From assembly GCA_002420305.1 (NCBI GenBank), contig DIHT01000085.1:6373-36107 (forward strand): a stretch of DNA of 29,735 bases. The letters run 5' to 3'. Shown piece by piece: positions 9,905 through 16,885 of the stretch. The translations under genes and the position numbers were made by a program. Numbering within the stretch: the stretch's first letter is position 1; each line of letters starts with the position of its first letter. The DNA is from Akkermansiaceae bacterium UBA5689 (lineage in GTDB: Bacteria; Verrucomicrobiota; Verrucomicrobiia; Verrucomicrobiales; Akkermansiaceae). The notes under the pieces were generated by a model. The model did not search any database. It saw only the letters and a program-made list of their open reading frames with translations, and was not told where the DNA came from.

Positions 9905-12900
9905 CTAAGGCGCGGCTACTTCGATCGTCACATTGTCGATAGAGAGTCCGCTGAAGGCATCGAGCGTTCCGTCGCTTACGAAGTTAAACTCGATCCTGGC
10001 GTTTTCTCCAATGGCTTCTGCGGGGACCGGGATGGTGAGGTTCGTGTAGTCGGTATCAAAGATCGCCATATCGATTGGAATTTCGGCTCCCAGAAGAGAG
10101 TCGTCACCAACTCGGACGAAGCGGATCGTAGCAGTATCTCCAAACCCATCCGCATCACGGAAGGCGTCAAATGTCAGCTCGGCTCCCGGGATGCCACTGA
10201 AGTCCAGCGGCGGCGAGAAGAGCGAGACGTCCGAGTCAGTGCCGTAGTCACCGAGGTTCGTAGACCATGCGTTCAGGGATTGCCCAGCTCCGGTGAGGGG
10301 GCCCGTTGTTCCCGATGGGGCTCCAAGCTCCCACTGGGTATTGGCGCTGGCGTCATTCACCACGGCGGTCCATCCGCCGTCCCCAGTTTCGAAGTCTTCC
10401 TCGAAGAAGGCTGGGAGGCCTTCTTCGCGCACTGCGATGAAGCCGACTCCTTCAAAGGGAGCAGCAAACTCAACACTGGCTCGACCGGATTCGTCAGCAG
10501 GGATGTCCTGGTATCCCTCAAGCTCAGTCCATGTATCGCGAGGCGAGTTGAGATCCGGGCTGACAAGGATGTCGTATTGCCGTGCTGGCTGGGTGTTGAA
10601 TTCGGCTCTGATGGTCAGCGGATCATCTGCGGCAAGGCTTACTGCAAGACCCAGAGGATCAATACCCGCGCCGCCGATGAGATCTCCGAGGCTTTGCCCG
10701 TTTGTGCCAGCAAGATAAATTGCCTGGATCTGCTCGGCAGTCAGGGCTCGTCTCCAGATAGCGACATCGTCGATTCCTCCATCCCATTGGCGATTCGTTG
10801 CTCCTGGGTTCTCTCCGATCATCAAAGGAAGACTCGGATCGGAGTTCAGAGGGCCGGTAAGCGTTGTGGAAACGGCTTCCCTTCCGTCGATGTAAAGTGC
10901 ACGGACGTTAGAAACTCCGTTCGATGTGCCGACAAAGTGATGCCATTCACCGTCATCAATGGCGAACTCGGTGGCATCACCATGAATATCATTAGAGCCG
11001 CCCTGCCACGCCATGGTGGGATTGGCGTCCCAGCGGTGGAAGCGCCAGTTAGCACCTTCACCACGGCCTACACCGATTTGCCAGCTAGTGGTAAATTGGT
11101 CCACGCGACCCCACCACTGAACCGTAATTTCCTGGCTGGGCTCGGTGATGTTTCCATCAACATCCGGGCTGTATGCAGTCTCGGCATGGCCGCCTCCCTG
11201 CCCATTGCCCAGATAGCCAGCCCCTCCGAAGAGGCCTGCATCATAGGTGCCAGGGTGAGGGGCGATGAACTCAAGGTCGTCGGCGGTGGAGCTCGCAGAG
11301 CCAGGAATTATATGAGCCTGATCGAGCAGGTTTTCGTCGAAGTTATAATAGACCGTGAGGTCGGCAAGGAGGTCGCCAGCAGTTGGCGCCTCCGCTACAT
11401 TTGGGTCCCTCCCCGGATCGTTGACTTCGACAAAGTCGCTGATGAGGTCTCCGTCTGAGTCGTTGTTGAGGGGGTCTGTTCCGGTGTCATTGGCGTCCAC
11501 GAAGACTCCGGTGTTGGTCTCTGCTCCGTCACTCAGCCCGTCACGGTCACTGTCAGGATTCCGAGGATTAGTTTCGTTGGCGATCTCGTCGCCGTCGCTT
11601 GCACCGTCATCATCGGTGTCGTCATTGGTTGGATTCAATCCGGCATTCAGTTCCTGGAGGTCGGTAAGACCGTCGTTATCGAAGTCCCCTGCACTGGAGA
11701 GCTGATCGAGGCTGTCGATGCCATCCCATGATAGTTCCCATGTGTCGGGAAGATCGTCGCCATCATCGTCGGTAGCGTCAGCTCCAATGGAGTAGACGGG
11801 AGGGCTACCCCCGGCAATGTCACCAATAGCGACAATGCCGTTGATTCCGGGGCCGCTGATGCCGACGTCTGTCCAGTCGCCGCCACCTTGCTCACCAAAG
11901 ACATTGTCGAACGGGAAGATTCCAGGCGCCGTGATCGTAAACGGAGTTGTCTGGTTTTGAGGGCAGCAGTTATGCTGTGCGGTGACCTGTCCATCCAGGG
12001 TGTCCATGATGAAGTAATTGGTATCATCAGCGCCAATATGGATGTTATAGGTCCCAACTGCAAAAGACGACATGTCGAGGTAGCCGTTGTAGCGAACGGT
12101 GAAGTTCTCGCCACCCCCGTCGAGCCAGGGACGATTGAGTCCGGAGATCTCGTTCCCGCCATTTCCGTGGCTGGTAAGAGGTTCCACCGCCTCAAGCGAG
12201 CGGACAGGAACTGGGTCTCCGGAGGTGTGCACGTTGTAGTTGCTCTCGGCCTGATTATTGAAGATCACGCCGGCCGGGTAGTGCCGCTCCTGGTAATCAA
12301 CGCCGGGATTCGCAAAGTCTGGCCCGTAGGATCCCGGTGCCAGTTCATTGATCGGGATAAAGGTGGGCTGAATGACCGGAATGTCCGGGCCGCTATCGGG
12401 ATCGTTAGGATCGGTGTTCTCAGAGACCTCGAAGCCGTCTGGAATATTGTCGCCATCGGTATCCGCATTCAGGGGGTCTGAGCCAGTATCATCTGCGCTG
12501 ACAAAGATGCCGGTGCCGGTTTCAACGCCATCAAGCAGGCCGTCGTTGTCGCTATCGTTACTGTTAGGGTCTGTTCCGGCGGTAGCCTCAGCGCCATCGA
12601 GTACGCCGTCGGAGTCGGTATCGTCGTTGGTGGGGTTCGTGCCCGAAGCGAATTCCGCCACGTCAGGGGATCCATCCTGATCGAAATCTCCGGTAGCGGT
12701 AAGCTGATTGAGGTTGTCAATGCCTGCCCAAGAGGTTTCCCAACCGTCGGGTAATTCGTCTCCGTCGGAGTCGGTGGCGTCGCCCACGATGGGATAGACT
12801 GGTGGGCTTCCATTCTCGGTGTCCCCAAGCGCCACGATCCCGGGAATGCCAGGGCCGCTGATGGCTACATCGGTCCACTCGCCGCCGCCTTGCTCGCCAA

Positions 12901-14548
12901 ACACGTTGTCAAACGGGAAGATGCCGGGAGTCGAAATGGTGAAGAGTTGCGTGCGCTCAGCGCAACAGTTTGGATCATCCGCAATGACAATTCCATCCAC
13001 GGTGTCCATGACAAAATAGTTGGTGTCGTCCGAGACGATGTGAATGGTATATTCTCCTGGCTGATAGGTGCTCATGTCGAGATACCCGTTATAACGAACG
13101 GTGAAGTTGTCACCTCCGCCAGCAACAAAGGGACTGTTCCGGCTGGAAAAGTTGCCGCCGCCACCATGGCTCGCCCAGGGAACGATCGCGTCGACTGATG
13201 AATTCGGAGCGGGGTTTCCAGAGACATGGATGTTGTAGTTGTTCAGACTCTGTCCGTTCAAAATTGTACCGCCGTTGTATTTATTCTCCTGATAGTTGAG
13301 GCCAGTCTGTGTCAGGTCTGGAAGGTAAACTCCACTGTCGACTGCGTCGATCGGAACAAAGGAGGGTTGCACCGTGACGATGCCCGGAGTGCTGTTAGCG
13401 TCATTCGGATCGGTATTTTCAGTGACTTCAAAACCATCGGGCACTCCGTCGCCATCGGTGTCGAAATTCAGGGGGTCCGTACCGGTAGCATTCGCATCGA
13501 CAAAGGTTCCGGTGTTGGTCTCAACCCCGTCGGATAGGCCGTCGCCATCGGTGTCGGGATTCAGGGGGTCCGTGCCGGTAGCATTCGCATCGACAAAGGT
13601 TCCGGTGTTGGTCTCAACCCCATCGGTGAGCCCGTCATCGTCGGAGTCGTTTTCGGTGGGGTTGGTTCCGGCATTGTATTCCTCCAGGTCAGTGAGCCCG
13701 TCGGTATCAAAGTCAGCGTCCTCGAGGCCGTTAAGGGTGGTCAGGTCGTTGGAAAAATTGTTTTCCCACCAGTCTGGGAGATTATCAGCATCCTCATCTG
13801 CCACATCAACCGGGCTGGCCCCGGCAGCAAGGGCAGTTATGTCTGTCTCAGTCAGGACCGTGTCCCAGACTACCATCTCATCGACATCACCCAAAAAATG
13901 GGATTCGCCGTTGCCGCCGTTTGTGTTCCCCTGGCGTCCGCCAATGAGAAGATTGCTAGGGTTGTTCGGTCTCCCATGGTTACCGGACTTCTCACCATCC
14001 AAATTGCCGTTAAGGTAGATGCGGCCGGTGCCAGTGCCATCGTTGTTGTCCTGGAGTCCGTCGTATGTGAACACCGCATGCACCCATTGGTCAGCGGTGA
14101 GGATGGTATTGGCATACCAGTCGTTGCTCCAGTGCGCCTCGTGCAGCCTGCCGTTGTTACGCAGGCCGTTGTGGATGCCCTGGGTCTCCTGCCCCCAGAA
14201 AAACCTGTCTCCACTCAATGAGGCAGCGGTTGGCCTGATCCAGGCGGAAAGGGTGTAGCTTTCCAGTTGATTCTGAACAGCGATGGGGGTCTTGATGACA
14301 CCCCCTCCAACCAACTGCAGGCCTTGTCCCGGGGTGGCTCCGCTAGGTGCACCCGCTGCAGTGTTGGACGTTGCATTGATGGATCCATGAAAGGTCAGAG
14401 CCTGTGGGTTAATACTTCTGTCTTCAATCGAGGCGCCCTCAAAATTCAGATAAAGCAAAGGCTGCGGGATGTCCGAACTCGCCGAGGTGAGAGCCAGAGC
14501 AAGCGTTCCCGAGGCCAGGATTAAAAGTTTCAGCGGGTTTTTCTTCAT
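9905..14548 (-). CDS. Secreted LamG / thrombospondin type-3 repeat surface protein with two 333-residue duplicate blocks
   Basis: I chose ATG 14548 (1547 aa) because MKKNPLKLLILASGTLALAL is a typical signal peptide, with cleavage near residue 25. An in-frame ATG at 14641 would add 31 residues with no signal-like character ahead of it. Domains: LamG/concanavalin-like (about 30-245, ending in DVDEMVVWDTVLTETDI); acidic calcium-binding type-3 repeats (about 250-390, DxDxDGLxD pattern); two homologous blocks of 333 residues (394-726 and 727 to about 1055), each with a beta domain (NFTVRYNGYLDMS, a Cys-Cys pair, GIFPFDNVFGEQGGG) followed by further type-3 repeats; a second LamG (about 1080-1270, DGGIDDVAIWRRALTAEQI); and a C-terminal MAM-like beta-sandwich (about 1370-1547, FEEDFETGDGGW). 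No PEP-CTERM, LPXTG or type IX sorting tail is visible. Likely a calcium-stabilised adhesin or polymer-binding protein. No enzyme motif was seen. Confidence 0.85.
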   Translation of the reverse strand: MKKNPLKLLILASGTLALALTSASSDIPQPLLYLNFEGASIEDRSINPQALTFHGSINATSNTAAGAPSGATPGQGLQLVGGGVIKTPIAVQNQLESYTLSAWIRPTAASLSGDRFFWGQETQGIHNGLRNNGRLHEAHWSNDWYANTILTADQWVHAVFTYDGLQDNNDGTGTGRIYLNGNLDGEKSGNHGRPNNPSNLLIGGRQGNTNGGNGESHFLGDVDEMVVWDTVLTETDITALAAGASPVDVADEDADNLPDWWENNFSNDLTTLNGLEDADFDTDGLTDLEEYNAGTNPTENDSDDDGLTDGVETNTGTFVDANATGTDPLNPDTDGDGLSDGVETNTGTFVDANATGTDPLNFDTDGDGVPDGFEVTENTDPNDANSTPGIVTVQPSFVPIDAVDSGVYLPDLTQTGLNYQENKYNGGTILNGQSLNNYNIHVSGNPAPNSSVDAIVPWASHGGGGNFSSRNSPFVAGGGDNFTVRYNGYLDMSTYQPGEYTIHIVSDDTNYFVMDTVDGIVIADDPNCCAERTQLFTISTPGIFPFDNVFGEQGGGEWTDVAISGPGIPGIVALGDTENGSPPVYPIVGDATDSDGDELPDGWETSWAGIDNLNQLTATGDFDQDGSPDVAEFASGTNPTNDDTDSDGVLDGAEATAGTDPNSNDSDNDGLLDGVETGTGIFVSADDTGSDPLNADTDGDNIPDGFEVSENTDPNDPDSGPDIPVIQPTFIPINELAPGSYGPDFANPGVDYQERHYPAGVIFNNQAESNYNVHTSGDPVPVRSLEAVEPLTSHGNGGNEISGLNRPWLDGGGENFTVRYNGYLDMSSFAVGTYNIHIGADDTNYFIMDTLDGQVTAQHNCCPQNQTTPFTITAPGIFPFDNVFGEQGGGDWTDVGISGPGINGIVAIGDIAGGSPPVYSIGADATDDDGDDLPDTWELSWDGIDSLDQLSSAGDFDNDGLTDLQELNAGLNPTNDDTDDDGASDGDEIANETNPRNPDSDRDGLSDGAETNTGVFVDANDTGTDPLNNDSDGDLISDFVEVNDPGRDPNVAEAPTAGDLLADLTVYYNFDENLLDQAHIIPGSASSTADDLEFIAPHPGTYDAGLFGGAGYLGNGQGGGHAETAYSPDVDGNITEPSQEITVQWWGRVDQFTTSWQIGVGRGEGANWRFHRWDANPTMAWQGGSNDIHGDATEFAIDDGEWHHFVGTSNGVSNVRALYIDGREAVSTTLTGPLNSDPSLPLMIGENPGATNRQWDGGIDDVAIWRRALTAEQIQAIYLAGTNGQSLGDLIGGAGIDPLGLAVSLAADDPLTIRAEFNTQPARQYDILVSPDLNSPRDTWTELEGYQDIPADESGRASVEFAAPFEGVGFIAVREEGLPAFFEEDFETGDGGWTAVVNDASANTQWELGAPSGTTGPLTGAGQSLNAWSTNLGDYGTDSDVSLFSPPLDFSGIPGAELTFDAFRDADGFGDTATIRFVRVGDDSLLGAEIPIDMAIFDTDYTNLTIPVPAEAIGENARIEFNFVSDGTLDAFSGLSIDNVTIEVAAP
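11372..13369 (-). repeat. Large internal direct duplication, two 999-nt units
   Basis: The sequence coding QPSFVPI begins at 13369 (minus strand) and its counterpart QPTFIPI begins at 12370. The spacing is exactly 999 nt, or 333 codons. The two units keep the same order of landmarks: NFTVRYNGYLDMS, a Cys-Cys pair, GIFPFDNVFGEQGGG, GSPPVY, TNPTNDDTD or LNPTNDDTD, and FEV(S)EN or FVEV. They have diverged at the DNA level, so the duplication is old and kept in frame. Confidence 0.85.
13448..13633 (-). repeat. 93-nt near-identical tandem repeat coding 31-residue calcium-binding units
   Basis: Two adjacent 93-nt copies (13448-13540 and 13541-13633) differ at only a few bases. Each codes a 31-residue unit with DTDGDG, an ETNTGTFVDANATGTDPLN core and acidic positions typical of thrombospondin type-3 calcium repeats. 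A third, decayed unit starts at 13634. The near-identity within an otherwise diverged repeat array points to a recent slippage or gene-conversion event, so copy number may vary between strains. Confidence 0.9.
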
Positions 14549-14791
14549 CGGTGTCGTTGTTGAGATGTTTGGTTGGGTTGTTGAGAGGGGGCATCGACTA
14601 GTGGGAAAACTGAGAAATACCCTGCTTGGGTCAACCGCCATGGTCTCAATCCAGACAATCTGGTCAATGGAAATCAGAGCGAATTGGAACTAATTCCGCG
14701 TCTAAAATTGGCGAATATAGGTTGGGGAATGCGACCTTCCGGGAAAAAATAAAGGAAGCGTTACCTGACAGTATGGATTGCTGGATAAACC
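14549..14791. other. Intergenic region upstream of the LamG/TSP3 gene
   Basis: This 243-nt gap between two minus-strand genes should hold the promoter of the LamG/TSP3 gene. I see TTGACC-like boxes on the minus strand but no convincing -10 box at the right spacing. No Shine-Dalgarno precedes the chosen ATG at 14548. There is no clear terminator after the stop at 14792. Small frames here show no protein-like features. Confidence 0.4.
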
Positions 14792-16885
14792 CTATTTGGA
14801 CCAACCTATTTCCCTGTAGGGTTTCCCTTCGTTGTAGAGAGCAAGGCGACTGCGAATTCCCTCGATGGCAGGTTTATTTTGAGCGGGGATGAGAGCAACG
14901 GCTTGCCCGGCGGCCACGATGGCCTCCTCGAATTTACCCATGCTTGCAAGGGCGATTGAATGAGTGTCGAGGTAGAGAGGTGATTTGTTTCCGGTTTTTC
15001 TGCAGAGTCGGGTGGTGATTTCCAAGGCTTCCTTCGGAGAGCGGAGGTTCTCGTCCGGGTGACTTGCGAGGATCCACGCAAGGTTATTGGCAGCCTGGGA
15101 AAGGTTCGGCACCCGGGTAAGGGCGTTGCGGTAGTTCCCGATCGCCTCCCGGAGCCTTCCCAGGCGCACTTCATTGTTGGCGAGGTGATAGAGCACCATG
15201 CCGTTACGAGGGGTGGCCTGTGCGACCCTGCTGTAGACCTCATGCGATCTCTGAAACTCGCCGATTCGAAAGCGCATCAGGCCAAGATCCATAAGCAGAG
15301 CAAGGTCATCCGGATTGATTTTCGCGGCCACGGTCATTTCCTTTTCAGCGTCGAGTAAGTTGCCGGTCAGGAAGTGCTGTCGCCCAAGTTCAAGGCGAAT
15401 TCGCACGTCGTCCGGGATGAGGTCGCGGGCACGGGTCAGTTGCTTGATGGCGACGGAGCGCTGGGTTTTCTCCAGTCCATTGAGGAGGCCTGCCACGTAA
15501 TAAATATCACCAAGGTTACGCTTGCCGTCGGAGTCGAGAGTCTCGGACTCGAGCAGGGAGGCGCAGTGGTTCAAGTAGGACGCACCCAAAGGCACTTCGT
15601 CATGGTCAGCCATCAGCGACGCGACACGGTTTGGGCGTGCTGGCACCGGGTTGCTCACCCAGATTCCCTTAAAGGGAACAGAAGCGTTCCTTCTGGCTTC
15701 TGGGGAGAGATCGGGGTCGCCCAGAGGGAGGTCGCGGAGAACCTGGGCGATGGCAACCGGGCCCCGGTAGAAGGCAATCAGTTCGCCGGATGGAGCAGCG
15801 AGAAAGCTGCTTGGGACGGGAAGAGGGGTCCGACGATCGAGGAGTGAGCGCTGCAGGAAATCCAAGGCCTTCAGGCTCTCCTCTGAGATCATAATATTAG
15901 GGAAGGGAGAGCCCGATTTTTCGAGAGCCGAGCGAGCGTCTGCGGGAGAGGCTCCTCCATCGAGGTGATCTGTATTGAAGGTGACTACTTCAAGACCAGC
16001 GGACTTTAGTTTTCCCGCATGCGAGGACCAATCCGTGAGTTCGGTGATACAGGTGTCGCAAATACTCGACCAGATATTGATCAGCAGCGGGCCTTTCCCC
16101 GTGCGCAGGTAGGGTTTTGATTGGCCATCGTTGCCGATTATTTGCAGTTGCGGCATGAGAAGCCCGGGGGGAGCGATGGTTCTGCTCACTGCCGATGGTA
16201 AATGGGGCGCTTGCCTGGTCGCTGCCAGGTCTGTCCGATTTTTAGGAGGGGTTACAGGGGTCGCCTTGCCGCTGCCTTGCCTGATCAGGTAAAACCTGTT
16301 CGCCTGCAGGTCGGTAATTCTCTCCGTCCCTCCGGCGGGCCATCGAATGATGAGACTCGCTATCGCGCTATCTTTTCCCATGCCAAAGTGAATCCAGTTG
16401 CTGGATTGGGAGAGAAACCCTTCCCCGCAGCGGAGACTCCGTATCCGCGTTGCTTTCTCTGCTCCTTCAAGGAGCAATTCAAGCCTGGCTCCGATGGCAT
16501 CCCGGTTTGATGTGGTGCCGTTACCTTCCAGTTTGAAGGCGATGAAGTTCTGCTTTGCGGAGGCGTTGTTTTTCAGAAAGCGGACCCGCGGAGCGGTTCG
16601 ATTGGTGATCCAGAGATCGAGATCCCCATCGAAATCCCAATCTACGGTGGCAAGGCCCCTACCGTCTTCTGGAAATCCAAAGCCGGTCAGGGCAGAGACG
16701 TCGGCAAACTTTGCTTTCCCGCCGGCGGTGTTGAGAAAGGCGCAGTGGCGCTCACCTCCACTGAAGCTGCGATCTTCATGGAGGAGCCGGCTGAGTGCTC
16801 TCCAGCCCTGCTTGTAGGAGGAGATGGCATTTTCGGAGAAGTCATCAACAGGAGATTGCGACACGACCTGTCGCCAGTAGACACT
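14792..16885 (-). CDS. Downstream half of the interrupted gene: VCBS tail, ASPIC/UnbV, thioredoxin-like, TPR
   Basis: This is the segment after the TGA, listed apart because automatic gene calling would give it as a separate 690-residue gene from GTG 16864. It starts SVYWRQVVSQSPVDDFSE in the same frame as the preceding ORF. It has no signal peptide, no ATG near its 5' end and no purine-rich ribosome site before the GTG. The ASPIC/UnbV domain (GARLELLLEG to HFGMGKDSAI to IRWPAGGTERI) is followed by a thioredoxin-like fold with WSSICDTCITEL, then four or more TPR-type helix pairs. Such redoxin domains exchange thiols outside the cytoplasm, which only makes sense here if this half is exported together with the upstream lipoprotein half. 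Confidence 0.8.
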   Translation of the reverse strand, partial: SVYWRQVVSQSPVDDFSENAISSYKQGWRALSRLLHEDRSFSGGERHCAFLNTAGGKAKFADVSALTGFGFPEDGRGLATVDWDFDGDLDLWITNRTAPRVRFLKNNASAKQNFIAFKLEGNGTTSNRDAIGARLELLLEGAEKATRIRSLRCGEGFLSQSSNWIHFGMGKDSAIASLIIRWPAGGTERITDLQANRFYLIRQGSGKATPVTPPKNRTDLAATRQAPHLPSAVSRTIAPPGLLMPQLQIIGNDGQSKPYLRTGKGPLLINIWSSICDTCITELTDWSSHAGKLKSAGLEVVTFNTDHLDGGASPADARSALEKSGSPFPNIMISEESLKALDFLQRSLLDRRTPLPVPSSFLAAPSGELIAFYRGPVAIAQVLRDLPLGDPDLSPEARRNASVPFKGIWVSNPVPARPNRVASLMADHDEVPLGASYLNHCASLLESETLDSDGKRNLGDIYYVAGLLNGLEKTQRSVAIKQLTRARDLIPDDVRIRLELGRQHFLTGNLLDAEKEMTVAAKINPDDLALLMDLGLMRFRIGEFQRSHEVYSRVAQATPRNGMVLYHLANNEVRLGRLREAIGNYRNALTRVPNLSQAANNLAWILASHPDENLRSPKEALEITTRLCRKTGNKSPLYLDTHSIALASMGKFEEAIVAAGQAVALIPAQNKPAIEGIRSRLALYNEGKPYREIGWSK

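Noticed and set aside
9690..9908. Plus-strand frame of 72 codons in the gap before the LamG/TSP3 stop
   Set aside because: It runs straight through the intrinsic terminator hairpin and shows no features.
10280..11458. Long plus-strand open frame (392 codons)
   Set aside because: It lies opposite the LamG/TSP3 gene. Its length comes from the biased codon pattern of acidic repeats on the other strand and it shows no domain.
13448..13726. CRISPR-like array
   Set aside because: The repeats are contiguous, in frame and code calcium-binding units; there are no unique spacers.
14549..14641. Upstream ATG (14641) as the start of the LamG/TSP3 gene
   Set aside because: It would put 31 polar residues before a well-formed signal peptide; the internal ATG at 14548 gives a normal exported N terminus.
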